From: Verrucomicrobiales bacterium
Lineage (GTDB): Bacteria; Verrucomicrobiota; Verrucomicrobiia; Verrucomicrobiales; DEV007
NCBI GenBank assembly: GCA_028047635.1
Contig: JAOFXR010000031.1
Span: 1 to 34,224, forward strand
DNA: 34,224 nt
Direction: 5' to 3'
Within the stretch, counting starts at the first letter, position 1. Each line of letters begins with the position of its first letter. Positions 26,022 to 34,224 of the stretch are shown piece by piece. A program made the translations under genes and the position numbers. The notes under the pieces are model-generated. The model was given only the letters and a program-made list of their open reading frames with translations, had not been told where the DNA came from and made no database searches.

Positions 26022-26390
26022 ATGAACTCTTCCCGCATCCGTATCGCCGCCATCGTTATGTTCCTCGGAGTCGCCCTCGGTGCCTTCGGAGCGCATGCGC
26101 TTGAGGACCGCCTCGTTGCCAATGACCGAATCGCGACCTGGGATACCGCGGTTATGTATCACCTCATTCATGGCGTGGTCCTTTTCATCATCGCGCTGAC
26201 GTCACCACGGAGTCGCAGCTTCTTTTTTTTCCTAGCAGGAATCGTTATCTTTTCCGGAAGTCTCTATGCGCTCTCGCTCACCGGAATCACAAAACTGGGC
26301 GCGATCACTCCCATCGGCGGTCTCTGCTTCCTGATCGCATGGTTTCTCTGGATTCTGAATCTGGGAAAACAGTCCGATACTCTTTCGTGA
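26022..26390 (+). CDS. DUF423 membrane protein (YgdD-like)
   Basis: This 122-aa protein has four hydrophobic segments and the family hallmarks GVALGAFGAHALE near 16-28, MYHLIHGVVLF near 44-54 and IFSGSLYALSLTGITKLGAITPIGG split across residues about 75-100. DUF423 proteins are small inner-membrane proteins of unknown role found in many bacteria. I use ATG 26022. A longer frame begins at 25863, but it overlaps the previous gene and adds no family sequence. It probably belongs to the same transcript as the upstream propeller gene (76-bp gap). Confidence 0.9.
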   Translation: MNSSRIRIAAIVMFLGVALGAFGAHALEDRLVANDRIATWDTAVMYHLIHGVVLFIIALTSPRSRSFFFFLAGIVIFSGSLYALSLTGITKLGAITPIGGLCFLIAWFLWILNLGKQSDTLS

Positions 26391-26470
26391 GCCGGTGTAT
26401 CCCCTTAACGCGGGAGCTTCAGCCCTGATTTCATCGTGACTTTGGAAAGGGGCACCCCTACCCTTTTGCC

Positions 26471-27235
26471 ATGAAATCTCTCTCCCTCTGGCTCGCGATT
26501 GCCGCCGCTTCTTTCACCTGGAACTGCACTACGGTTTCGGCAGACGAACTCACCTGCTTCGAACTCCGCACATACTATCCCAATGAGGGAAAACTGAAAG
26601 CACTCCACAGTCGCTTTCGGGACCACACTGTTGGAATGTTCGAAAAGCACGGCATGAGCCAGTTAGCCTACTGGGTTCCTGTTGAGAACAACGACAACGT
26701 GCTCGTCTACCTCCTCGGATACCCTGACAGGGAAGCAAGGAAGACGGCCTGGAAAGGATTTCGCGACGATCCGGCCTGGCAGAAAGCTTACAAGGAGTCG
26801 ACCGCAGACGGCAAACTGGTGAACAAAGTCGACAGCGTCTTCCTCCATCTCACCGACTACTCTCCCAAGCCTCCGATTTCAGCCTCGGAGACGCCTCGTC
26901 TTTTCGAGATGCGCGAGTATACCTGCAATCCCGGCAAGCTGGAGAACCTCGATGCACGATTCCGTGATCATACCGCCGACCTGTTCGAAAACCACGGACT
27001 CACCAACCTCCTTTACTTTCATCTCGATGAAGGACAGGAAGGCAGTGAAAACACACTTCTTTACTTCCTCGCTCATGCCTCCGACGAGTCGAGAGCCGCA
27101 GGATTCAAAGCATTCAGTCAGGATCCCAAGTGGAAAGCTGCCCGCGAAGCATCAGAGGCCGATGGCAAAATCCTGGTCAAAAAGGGAGTTCAGTCGACGC
27201 CGTTGAAAGCGACCGACTACTCTGCAGTGAAGTAA
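26471..27235 (+). CDS. Secreted protein with two NIPSNAP domains
   Basis: This 254-aa protein has a signal peptide (about 1-24, cut near VSA-DE). Two NIPSNAP (ferredoxin-like) domains are arranged in tandem. The first starts FELRTYYPNEGKLKALHSRF near 29-48 and the second FEMREYTCNPGKLENLDARF near 144-163. Each is followed by RDHT and a helix leading to a strand. The internal duplication is clear by eye. NIPSNAP proteins have no settled enzymatic role, and secreted double-domain copies are frequent in PVC bacteria. It lies between DUF423 and a PQQ-like gene. Confidence 0.87.
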   Translation: MKSLSLWLAIAAASFTWNCTTVSADELTCFELRTYYPNEGKLKALHSRFRDHTVGMFEKHGMSQLAYWVPVENNDNVLVYLLGYPDREARKTAWKGFRDDPAWQKAYKESTADGKLVNKVDSVFLHLTDYSPKPPISASETPRLFEMREYTCNPGKLENLDARFRDHTADLFENHGLTNLLYFHLDEGQEGSENTLLYFLAHASDESRAAGFKAFSQDPKWKAAREASEADGKILVKKGVQSTPLKATDYSAVK

Positions 27236-27293
27236 GTTTTGTGCCGAATTACACCGGCCTAGTTGAATCTCTGAGTTACCTCCCTCCACCTGC

Positions 27294-28544
27294 ATGAATC
27301 GATTCGTTCTTTCAGCTGCCCTCGTATTAATACTGGCCTCAACCGTAACCGCTGAGAACTGGCCCGGATGGCGCGGACCTCACGGCGACGGCAGTGTTGT
27401 AAACGCGCCCCAACTCACGACCCAATTGGATCCCGCGGGCGGGACGGTCTGGAAAACGGCCATCCCCGGAATCGGTCATGCTTCACCCATCATTTGGGAA
27501 GATCGGATCTTTCTCGTCACTGCTCATGAGGAAGGAGAATCCCGTTCCCTCATCAGCCTCGATCGAAATATCGGAGAGATTCTCTGGCGCAAAGTGGTTT
27601 TGGAATCACCTTTTGAAGGCATTCATCGCCTCAACAGTCGAGCCTCAAGCACCCCCGTAACGGATGGCAAGTCCATCTACGTGAGCTTTTTAGACGAGGG
27701 GAAAATGTATATCGCCGCCTTTGATTTCGATGGAAACGTTCTCTGGGAAAAGCGACCCGGCACATTCTCCAGCAAGCATGGCTACTGCTCCTGTCCCATT
27801 CTCTGGCAAGACATGGTGATCATCAATGGCGACCATGATGGCGATGCCTACCTCGTTGCACTCGATTCCAAAACCGGCGAAACAAAGTGGAAGACGGACC
27901 GCCCCAATAAAACGCGAAGCTATTGCACTCCCATTATTCGCAATATTAAGGGGCGAAATCAGCTCATGCTGTCGGGAAGTAAATCCGTCACGAGCTATGA
28001 TCCTGACACCGGCAAACAGCAATGGCTCATCGACGGCCCGACCGAACAGTATGTCGCATCACTTGTTTACAATCCGGAGCGCAATCTCCTTTTCCTCACC
28101 TGCGGATTTCCCGAGAAACATCTCATGGCGATTCGACCGGATGGAGACGGCAACGTAACCGGGACACATGTCCAGTGGCATGAAAATGCCGGAGCCAGCT
28201 ATGTCCCCAGCCCGATTGCGATTGATGACTATTTTCTCGTCGTCGCAGACAACGGAGTCGCGAGCTGTTTTGATGCCGTCTCAGGAGAACGCTTCTGGCG
28301 GGAGCGCCTCGTCAACGGAAAGCAGGAACCGGGACACAGTGCCTCATTGATTTCAGCCAACGGTCTCGCCTATTTCTTTTCGGACACCGGTGTCATGACC
28401 GTTGTAAAACCGGGCAAAGAACTTGAAGTCGTCGCGCAAACCGAACTCGGCGAAGAACTTTACGCTTCCCCTGCCGTTTACGGGAATGATCTCTATCTTC
28501 GCGGAACCGAACACCTCTTCCGCTTCAGACCGGAGTCGGAATAG
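27294..28544 (+). CDS. Secreted PQQ-like beta-propeller protein
   Basis: This 416-aa protein has a signal peptide (about 1-20) followed by NWPGWRGPHGDGS near 22-34. It has blades with LISLDRNIGEILWRK, IAAFDFDGNVLWEKR, LVALDSKTGETKWKTD and VTSYDPDTGKQQWLIDG. It is homologous in layout to the copy at 24611-25945, and the two flank DUF423 and NIPSNAP, so a duplication within the block is likely. It ends 9 bases before an A/T-rich hairpin that may terminate the block. Confidence 0.87.
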   Translation: MNRFVLSAALVLILASTVTAENWPGWRGPHGDGSVVNAPQLTTQLDPAGGTVWKTAIPGIGHASPIIWEDRIFLVTAHEEGESRSLISLDRNIGEILWRKVVLESPFEGIHRLNSRASSTPVTDGKSIYVSFLDEGKMYIAAFDFDGNVLWEKRPGTFSSKHGYCSCPILWQDMVIINGDHDGDAYLVALDSKTGETKWKTDRPNKTRSYCTPIIRNIKGRNQLMLSGSKSVTSYDPDTGKQQWLIDGPTEQYVASLVYNPERNLLFLTCGFPEKHLMAIRPDGDGNVTGTHVQWHENAGASYVPSPIAIDDYFLVVADNGVASCFDAVSGERFWRERLVNGKQEPGHSASLISANGLAYFFSDTGVMTVVKPGKELEVVAQTELGEELYASPAVYGNDLYLRGTEHLFRFRPESE

Positions 28545-28553
28545 GTGTCGGTC

Positions 28554-28577
28554 GGAAAAAGGTCCGCCGCTTTTTCC
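28554..28577 (+). terminator. Possible terminator hairpin after the PQQ-like gene
   Basis: GGAAAAAG (28554-28561) pairs with CTTTTTCC (28570-28577) around an 8-base GC-rich loop, 9 bases after the stop of the PQQ-like gene. The T-run is inside the stem, so this is a weak terminator candidate. Confidence 0.35.
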
Positions 28578-28693
28578 AGTGAAGTTAAATTCGGGACTAT
28601 TCGCGCTAATTCGTGGTTGAACTGCGAGATTTGGGAACCTAGCAAGTTACCTGCTTCTCTGTTTTTGTCCCGAGGATATCGATCATTGGTCTA

Positions 28694-28793
28694 CTGGATT
28701 CTCCAGAGGAACGGAAGCAAAAGGCCGGAGACACGGAGTCTCCACCACGCCACTCGGAGAGTTGACGCCTGCGTATCCATCACTCTCCGAGTG
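28694..28793. repeat. Cluster of three hairpins in gene-free DNA
   Basis: Three inverted repeats follow one another. The first is CTGGA-TTC-TCCAG (28694-28706). The second is GGAGAC-ACGGA-GTCTCC (28727-28743). The third is a 12-bp perfect arm pair CACTCGGAGAGT (28751-28762) / ACTCTCCGAGTG (28782-28793) with a 19-base loop. Three in 100 bp suggests a structured RNA or a folded repeat element. No promoter or T-tract could be assigned. Confidence 0.4.
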
Positions 28794-29459
28794 ATGATTC
28801 ACAAGCCAAGCATTCGCCAACCCACGCGGGTAGGAAGTCATACTAAGGAAATCAAAGAAAACGAGACCGCCAATAATTTCTCATTGATTCCATTATCTCG
28901 TAACAAATGACAGCTCCCGCTGACTCCCGGCACGCAGACAGACTAGGCGTCGAATGACAACGATTCGCCCCTACTCCAAAAATTGCCTAAGAAAATGTGC
29001 CGCATACGTTCTCCTTCCAGGCGCAGTAGCCTTGCAATGGGGCAAAGCTGCATAAGCGACGGAATAGTTCACCAGTGCTGGGAATTTACGGCCGTCTGCA
29101 AAACGTTTACGTCCTGCCAAGGCTCTCTCGTCGGAAAACCTGATAATCGGTCATGAACCTTGCGACTCGGGCTATAAATAACGTGCGCCCCTAACTAGTA
29201 TAGCCCGACCGAGGAGAAATTTCTGATCCGCTCAGTTGTGGAAACTTCAAGAAAAGCACAAAGCCTATCATGACTGACGAGACCAATTTCAGAATAGCGC
29301 AAACACTTCTCCTCTTCCTCCAATTCATTCGATTAAACCCCTAAGGTGGGCAACGTGACAGGCCATCTCCACTTCAAATCAGGGTTGAGTTCTGACTAAG
29401 CACCATAAATTGACGTGGTATGAGAAGAGTAAATCAGCAGTCCCTCAGATTTCAATCAG

Positions 29460-29582
29460 ATGATAGACGAAAGGGTTGTTTTCACCTGCGATTGGTGCGG
29501 GATTCAAAAAACCGATACTCGAATCTTTGGGATTCTAAAATCTGACATTTCGCAGCCCCCCTCCCAAAAAAACGCATTCTAG
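29460..29582 (+). CDS. Possible tiny zinc-ribbon protein or remnant
   Basis: ATG 29460 opens a 40-residue frame containing VVFTCDWCGIQKTDT and ends at TAG 29580-29582, 15 bp before the stop of the convergent lipoprotein gene. The CxxCG knuckle near the start is typical of small zinc-ribbon proteins, but the second pair of cysteines is missing. It could be a truncated remnant or chance. Confidence 0.2.
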   Translation: MIDERVVFTCDWCGIQKTDTRIFGILKSDISQPPSQKNAF

Positions 29583-29597
29583 CCAAAACAGCTCATA

Positions 29598-30116
29598 TCA
29601 CTGGTCGATTTTCACCGCAGGATCTTGTTCTGCTTCATTCAGTGGTTTTGAAAGGTCATAGCGCGCAAGCACATCGTTGAAAAAGTACCTTGGAGCAGGA
29701 CTCGGGTAGAAAGTCCTGTCATCATTGAAGCCATGCGCATAAACCTTACGACACTCGAAGCAGATCGTAAGGTCGATCGTTTTTTTCTGCACTTTAATAC
29801 GAAGAGCGTGGCGAGGGTTGAAGCACATCGCAGTCATGCCATCGCTGTTTTTGACCCCATCAGCCAGGGCACTTAACAGTTCGTGACCTTCCTCCGAAGA
29901 GAGAGTCGGTGTGCGTTCCAGAATTTCGTATCCATGAAAAATGGATTCTGTATTGGTTGAAGTGCCGGCTACACTTCTCGGATTGAGCGAAAAAAGCGTT
30001 ACCTCGTGCGCTTCCTCGGCAAGCCTTTCAAGATCTTTCGCGACAAAGTACTGCTCGCTACATCCAGTGAGCATTGCGCAGAGACCACTAATAACCGGTA
30101 AAAGAATCGTCTTCAT
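29598..30116 (-). CDS. Hypothetical lipoprotein with CFNPRH and CFEC motifs
   Basis: This 172-aa protein has a lipoprotein signal with lipobox LTGC (Cys19), so it is probably lipid-anchored on a membrane facing the periplasm. The mature part contains CFNPRHALRIKV at about 98-109 and DLTICFECRKVYAHG at about 115-129. This paired CF-x-P-x-H and ICF-x-C pattern recurs in an unnamed family of bacterial proteins, and the three cysteines with the histidine could bind metal. No function is known to me. The gene is alone in a low-density region. Confidence 0.72.
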   Translation of the reverse strand: MKTILLPVISGLCAMLTGCSEQYFVAKDLERLAEEAHEVTLFSLNPRSVAGTSTNTESIFHGYEILERTPTLSSEEGHELLSALADGVKNSDGMTAMCFNPRHALRIKVQKKTIDLTICFECRKVYAHGFNDDRTFYPSPAPRYFFNDVLARYDLSKPLNEAEQDPAVKIDQ

Positions 30117-30279
30117 TCTTCTCGAACGTAAAAGGCATCGCAGCCCGATCCTGGAGCGCAGTCTCGCATGAAGGGTAATGATTCAAATCAGAGAAGTCAA
30201 TCAACTCGCGGCGTGATCCCGCTTGAGATTTCCGGCTTGTTCTGCCCCGTTTTGGAGGACTCGTGAATCAGAGGCATAC

Positions 30280-30585
30280 CTAAAGGGACCAGAGCCGAAT
30301 GGGATTAACATCTCCGCACTTTGGGCATGTGCCCCCTTTGTGCTTTCCGTGTCCGCTGTCTCCTCGACAATCAAAATACGCCATCGGGATCTTTAGCAGA
30401 GGGAGAACTGCGATCAGGAATAGGAAAGCTGACCAAAACAAAGAGATTTGTAGCACAAGGAGGGTTGTAGCGCTTCCAGCTATGAGAATCACGAAAATGA
30501 AGAAAACTCCAGGTGCCGATGTTCCGCTAGGGGCTGGTTGCGAATCGGAGGCAGAATATCTATGTCCACATGACCGGCACTTCAT
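30280..30585 (-). CDS. Small membrane protein with zinc-ribbon halves at both ends
   Basis: This 101-aa protein starts MKCRSCGHRYSAS, which gives a CxxCGxxY knuckle at 3-10. It has two hydrophobic segments (about 27-45 and 47-67) and then ends with a second knuckle, CPKCGD near 90-95. With two membrane helices both ends lie on the same side, so the two CxxC pairs could form one four-cysteine zinc site. I start at ATG 30585; a TTG six codons upstream is less likely. The family is not recognised. Confidence 0.65.
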   Translation of the reverse strand: MKCRSCGHRYSASDSQPAPSGTSAPGVFFIFVILIAGSATTLLVLQISLFWSAFLFLIAVLPLLKIPMAYFDCRGDSGHGKHKGGTCPKCGDVNPIRLWSL

Positions 30586-30863
30586 TTCTAGGCTGAACAA
30601 CAATCATGAACGTTTTCCACCCAAAACCGGCCACCTACTCGCATGGATTCGACTCATTCGTTCGCCGTCATAACACCCTTTGCCTGCCGGGATATCAAGG
30701 ATTCTCGGTGATTTCGAAGTGATTTTTTGCTCCCGCTTTGTCCTTTTACTTTTAGAGTAAGAGAACAAAATGTTCCTGCCCCGATCATTTGATAAGGGGG
30801 TCTGAATAATTCGAGATTCTGAAAGTGAGTAAGAGGCAAATCATCCTCAGTCTCACCCCGTCC

Positions 30864-31859
30864 TCAAATCCAGTCCTTCTTCTCAGAGTGCGCAGGATCA
30901 CCGACCACAACACGCAAGCCCTTGGCCAGAATTCGAATGCTCTGCGGCGTTTTTCCGACGACATCGCCATCGACCTGCATATCGAGGACAGGATCGGTTT
31001 TGATGTCTACGCTATCCACCTGCCAATGGGTCACGGCTTGTGAGGCATCGAGGTGCGCTTCCCCTTCGTCTTTTTCCTTCTCTTTCCGCAGCCGGTCGAG
31101 TCCTGTCATCTTGCTCGCAATCTGAACGATCCCTTCAATGTTCGCTTTCTTAAGAAAGAAGACGTCGAGCTTTCCGTCCTGAACATCCACAGAGGGTGCT
31201 AAAGTGAGCCTGCCCAGTCCAACGGTTCCGGCGTTAGCAACGACACAGGCAACGCCCGTCGCCTCGATCTTTTCCTTTCCGTTGAGAATAATTTCGTATT
31301 TTGCCTCCGGCGTTTCCTGGAGGGTTTTGATGCCGGCAAACACATAAGCCCATTTCCCAAATTGATCTTTCAGCTCGCGAGTCGCTTCCTGAACCACACC
31401 CACCTCAATGCCGCAGCCAATACGTAAAAGAAACGGTCGCTCCCCCATCATCCCAACATCAATCTGACGGGTCATGTAACTTTCACCACAAATGAGTGCG
31501 CACGCTTTCTCGATATTGGTAGAGAGTCGTAATTCCGAAGCGACCAGATTTCCAGTTCCCCCGCCAAGGATCAGCATCGGAGTATTCGTCTCCAGCAAGC
31601 CGGCCGCCACTTCCATGACCGTCCCGTCCCCCCCGTAAACGGCGACGACTTCGGCGCCACCTTCCACCGCCTTCTCTGCGAGACGCTTCCCGTCGCCCGG
31701 CCCATGCGTGATCGACAGGTCCCATTCAATTCCTGCATCGCGGAAGGCCTGATTCAGCATCGCCAACAGCGGAATCCGGCGTGAAGGCGCGGGATTCACG
31801 ACAACGTGAACGGATTTAGGTTTCAATTGTGTGGTAGTGATAATCTTTTCAGATGCCAT
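30864..31859 (-). CDS. Diacylglycerol kinase-family lipid kinase (YegS/BmrU-like)
   Basis: This 331-aa protein has the diacylglycerol/sphingosine kinase catalytic domain. The start is VHVVVNPAPSRR near 17-28, GGDGT is at 76-80, and the second nucleotide loop ILGGGTGNLVASEL is at 97-110. The C-terminal beta-rich lobe contains VDVQDGKLDVFFLKK and ends with a conserved DMQVDGDVVG stretch. It should phosphorylate a lipid such as diacylglycerol, using ATP, at the inner membrane. I start at ATG 31859 because the upstream extension to 31916 uses TTG and looks unrelated. It is divergent from the phoB-like gene. Confidence 0.88.
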   Translation of the reverse strand: MASEKIITTTQLKPKSVHVVVNPAPSRRIPLLAMLNQAFRDAGIEWDLSITHGPGDGKRLAEKAVEGGAEVVAVYGGDGTVMEVAAGLLETNTPMLILGGGTGNLVASELRLSTNIEKACALICGESYMTRQIDVGMMGERPFLLRIGCGIEVGVVQEATRELKDQFGKWAYVFAGIKTLQETPEAKYEIILNGKEKIEATGVACVVANAGTVGLGRLTLAPSVDVQDGKLDVFFLKKANIEGIVQIASKMTGLDRLRKEKEKDEGEAHLDASQAVTHWQVDSVDIKTDPVLDMQVDGDVVGKTPQSIRILAKGLRVVVGDPAHSEKKDWI

Positions 31860-32051
31860 CTTAGTGAACGGTAGAATCAAAAAAACGTTCGCGCTAATAA
31901 ATTGAGGCGTTCTCAACCGGGAAAAACTAGACCAGACAATGAGTCACAAAGGTATAGAACTCTCAATCGTTACAATTTTGTCACTCCCTAATCCTTTTCA
32001 GATTGCGATAAGGCATGAGTCTAGGATTCCCCAGCCAGAACCGTATAAAAA

Positions 32052-32732
32052 ATGCCAACTATATTGATCGTCGATGACGAAGAAGATATTCGGGATCTAA
32101 TCTCGATGAACCTTCACCGGGAGAAGGATTATACGGTGATCGAAGCCGCGGACGGTCTCGAGGCGCTCACTGCAGCCAAAGAGCAATCACCGGACCTGAT
32201 CGTGCTGGACTTGATGCTTCCGGGAATGGATGGGCTCAATGTCTGTAAAAACCTGAAAGAAGGCACGAAGACAAAATCAATCCCGGTGATCATGCTCACC
32301 GCAAAAGGCCGTCTTGAAGAGCGGATCGATGGCCTCGCACTGGGGGCAGACGATTACCTTTCCAAGCCATTCAGCCCCAAAGAGCTCATGCTGCGGATTC
32401 GCAACCTGGTTCATCGCTCCAATTCAAACCAGGGTAGCGATGTGATTGCGATAGGACCGTTCACTTTGGACAAAAACGTCCTCAAACTCGCCCTCGAGGG
32501 CGAGGAAATCGATCTCACCTCGACCGAGTTCAAACTGCTCCTTTGCCTCATTGAATCGCCGGGGGTCACACAGGAAAGGGCCGACCTCCTCAAAAGAGTG
32601 TGGGGTTACAACGATATGATCCAAACCCGTACACTGGACACCCATATCAAACGGCTTCGCGAAAAGCTGGGTGACTACGGACCGATGATTGAAACTTCGC
32701 GTGGAATCGGTTACCGCTTCTGTGAATCTTAG
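32052..32732 (+). CDS. OmpR/PhoB-family response regulator
   Basis: This 226-aa regulator has a receiver domain (1-120) with the acidic pair D9/D10, phospho-acceptor D53 in VLDLMLPGMDG, T83 and K105. A winged-helix DNA-binding domain follows (about 130-226), including LTSTEFKLLLCL, the recognition-helix region TRTLDTHIKRLREKLG and the final GIGYRF. The next gene, a histidine kinase, starts 30 bp after the stop. Domain layout fits PhoB, but no phosphate-uptake genes are in view, so the gene symbol is withheld. Confidence 0.92.
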   Translation: MPTILIVDDEEDIRDLISMNLHREKDYTVIEAADGLEALTAAKEQSPDLIVLDLMLPGMDGLNVCKNLKEGTKTKSIPVIMLTAKGRLEERIDGLALGADDYLSKPFSPKELMLRIRNLVHRSNSNQGSDVIAIGPFTLDKNVLKLALEGEEIDLTSTEFKLLLCLIESPGVTQERADLLKRVWGYNDMIQTRTLDTHIKRLREKLGDYGPMIETSRGIGYRFCES

Positions 32733-32762
32733 TCGGCCGAAAACCTGACACCTCCCATCCTC

Positions 32763-34079
32763 TTGGAGAAACTGGCACTCATCTCACTACTGGCACTTTG
32801 CCTTTACCTTGGCATTCGACTTTTCCTCGAGCGGCGAAGCTATCGCCTTCTGAAAGATCACTTTCGAAAAGACTCACTCGGCAGCGAATCGCTGCCGGGA
32901 GACCTTACCCCGGAAGCACAGAAATTGGGTCTCGCTGCCATTGACGGTCTTCACGACTTCAAACTGAACGCTGACCTGGACTCCTATCAGCGTCGATTTC
33001 TTGAAGCACTTCTCGATGAGATTAAAGACGGCATCGTCATCCTCGATCAGAACTACGAAATCCGTTTTCTGAATCAAGCCGCCCAACTCCTCTTCCCAAG
33101 CGAACAACCCTACCTGTCCCGCCCTTTCATTGATGTCTGCCGGGATCACCGCATCATCGACACGATTGAGATGGCATGTAATCTGAAGTCAAAGACCTCT
33201 GATCAGATTGATTTCAGGATGAACGAGATGGACGGAAATCACGTTCGCGAACGCACCTTGCAGATCGAAGCTGAACCCCTCGCCTTCGAAGAAGCATCCA
33301 CTACGGTTGGGGCCTGGCTCTTGCTCAGGGATGTGACGAAAGAATTGGAGACGGAACAGATCCGCCAGGAGTTTGTAGCCAATGCCTCTCACGAATTGAG
33401 AACTCCGCTTTCGATCATCAATGGTTACCTCGAAACCATGGATGAGGAGGAAACAGACCTGAACGCCCCGGTTTTCAAGCGGGCTATCGGAACAATGGTG
33501 AAGCACGGGGATCGCATTGCCCGGCTCGTCGAAGACATGCTCACGATCTCCCGACTCGAGAGCGCCAGTAATTTGCTCAACTCCGAACCGTTTAATCTCG
33601 TGAGTTCGGCCAATGAGATGATCAGCCACCTCACCCCGCTGATTGAAAAAAATCACGCCAAAGTGAAACTCAATCTAAACGGAAATGAAGCCTACTACAT
33701 CGACGGCGATCGCTACTACTGGGATCAAATTTTCTTCAACCTGATTGAGAACGCGTTAAAGCAGAATCCGGATCAGAAACTGAAAATCATCGTGAGCTTT
33801 CACGAAGAAAACGGCCGTATTATTGTCAGCATCACTGACAACGGTATCGGCATACCGGCCGCCGATTTGCCGCGAATTTTCAAACGCTTTTACCGGGTCC
33901 AGAAGCATCATAGTCAAACCGAGATCAAAGGAACCGGCCTCGGCCTCTCCATCGTGAAGCGTGGCATCGAAGCCCACCGCGGCACGATCACGATCGAAAG
34001 CATTCCCGGTATCGAAACGACCTTTACGATCTCAGTCCCCTCATCCGGAGCTGTCCCCGTCACGAAAGAAAATGGGTAG
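32763..34079 (+). CDS. PhoR-like membrane histidine kinase with PAS domain
   Basis: This 438-aa kinase has a single membrane helix at about 3-21 and no sizeable external domain. A PAS domain (about 80-190: DGIVILDQNYEIRFLNQAAQ) is followed by the HisKA dimerisation domain with phospho-accepting H210 (ASHELRTPLSIINGYLE). The HATPase_c domain has N326/N330 in FFNLIENALK, D359 in SITDNGIGIP and GTGLGLSIVKR near 390-400. The start is TTG at 32763; no in-frame ATG precedes the membrane helix. It phosphorylates the adjacent regulator. Lack of an external sensor suggests sensing through PAS or a partner protein, as PhoR does. Confidence 0.9.
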   Translation: MEKLALISLLALCLYLGIRLFLERRSYRLLKDHFRKDSLGSESLPGDLTPEAQKLGLAAIDGLHDFKLNADLDSYQRRFLEALLDEIKDGIVILDQNYEIRFLNQAAQLLFPSEQPYLSRPFIDVCRDHRIIDTIEMACNLKSKTSDQIDFRMNEMDGNHVRERTLQIEAEPLAFEEASTTVGAWLLLRDVTKELETEQIRQEFVANASHELRTPLSIINGYLETMDEEETDLNAPVFKRAIGTMVKHGDRIARLVEDMLTISRLESASNLLNSEPFNLVSSANEMISHLTPLIEKNHAKVKLNLNGNEAYYIDGDRYYWDQIFFNLIENALKQNPDQKLKIIVSFHEENGRIIVSITDNGIGIPAADLPRIFKRFYRVQKHHSQTEIKGTGLGLSIVKRGIEAHRGTITIESIPGIETTFTISVPSSGAVPVTKENG

Positions 34080-34224
34080 AGCGGCCACCGCGCAGAGACT
34101 CCGATAGTAGTCATCTCGCTCTGGGAGATTAGGCATAGACTCACGCCGAGGGCCTCATCACCTTGCCAACCAGCCCAAAAGAAAAGCGGATTTCGAATTG
34201 GCAAGTCCTTCGTGACGAAGTATG

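Larger units (their letters stand above)
28578..29597. other. About 1 kb with no convincing gene; several hairpins
   Basis: No long frame with protein-like composition is present. The one open frame (to 28910) has a shuffled-looking composition and no recognisable domain. Inverted repeats seen are CTGGA/TCCAG (28694-28706), GGAGAC/GTCTCC (28727-28743), CACTCGGAGAGT/ACTCTCCGAGTG (28751-28793) and CGGGCTATA/TATAGCCCG (29168-29207). A stretch near 28597, ATTCGCGCTAATTCGTGG, resembles a short repeat that occurs in intergenic DNA of PVC bacteria. A 40-codon frame with a CDWCG motif lies at 29460-29582. Confidence 0.5.

Noticed and set aside
28545-28910. 121-codon open frame directly after the PQQ-like gene.
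   Set aside because: Composition is not protein-like, no domain or signal is visible, and it runs through three hairpins. It is probably non-coding.
31917-32051. Pho box upstream of the phoB-like gene.
   Set aside because: No pair of CTGTCAT-like repeats at the right spacing was found; only scattered GTCAC words.
34080-34224. Possible gene start or terminator at the right edge (CTTCG-TGA-CGAAG near 34210-34220).
   Set aside because: Too short and cut by the window end. No frame or T-tract supports a call.

Overview
The window looks like a chromosomal segment of a free-living, probably aquatic, bacterium of the PVC group, most likely a Verrucomicrobiota member. This is inferred from gene content, not from a marker gene. 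The indicators are a DUF1549/DUF1553 protein followed by a Tat-exported DUF1501 protein, two DUF1080 (3-keto-disaccharide hydrolase type) proteins, an exported sulfatase, four secreted PQQ-like beta-propeller proteins, NIPSNAP and BNR proteins, and mostly weak Shine-Dalgarno sequences. No rRNA, complete tRNA, CRISPR array, phage or transposase gene is visible.

Layout. 1-1925: the end of a rhodanese-like protein, a Trm112-like protein, and a tlyA-nadK pair on the minus strand that overlaps by 28 bp. 2022-7218: a DUF1549/1553 + DUF1501 pair (+), a DUF1080 protein (-) and a sulfatase (+), which form a polysaccharide or sulfated-glycan degradation neighbourhood. 7219-9133: a decayed patch with two REP-like palindromes, a GH-A type glycosidase gene cut by one in-frame TAG, and a small ORF with an apparent one-base deletion in a C5 run. 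9170-20580: a long minus-strand series. In transcription order it holds two PQQ-like propeller proteins, a small membrane protein, an SSF symporter, a 354-aa truncated adenylate-forming ligase, an unrecognised membrane protein, an aldehyde dehydrogenase-family protein and an iron-type alcohol dehydrogenase. 20838-22354: a divergent ECF-type sigma factor coupled by ATGA overlap to a membrane-anchored probable anti-sigma protein with an unusual LptA-like C-terminal part. 22439-28544: DUF1080, BNR, PQQ-like, DUF423, NIPSNAP and PQQ-like genes. 28545-29597: about 1 kb with no convincing gene but several hairpins. 29598-31859: a lipoprotein, a split zinc-ribbon membrane protein and a lipid kinase. 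32052-34079: a PhoB/PhoR-like two-component pair.

How the genes may work together. The most interesting unit is ligase + aldehyde dehydrogenase + alcohol dehydrogenase, together with an SSF importer. The LuxE-sized ligase lacks the usual C-terminal ANL domain, and the aldehyde dehydrogenase is divergent. This is the layout expected of a two-component ATP-dependent carboxylate reductase (like LuxE/LuxC or GriD/GriC), with the alcohol dehydrogenase interconverting the aldehyde and the alcohol. It could run as acid uptake, activation, then reduction, or in the oxidative direction. This is inference. The sigma/anti-sigma pair faces the head of this series across a 257-bp region that contains an 11-bp inverted repeat, so it may control the series.
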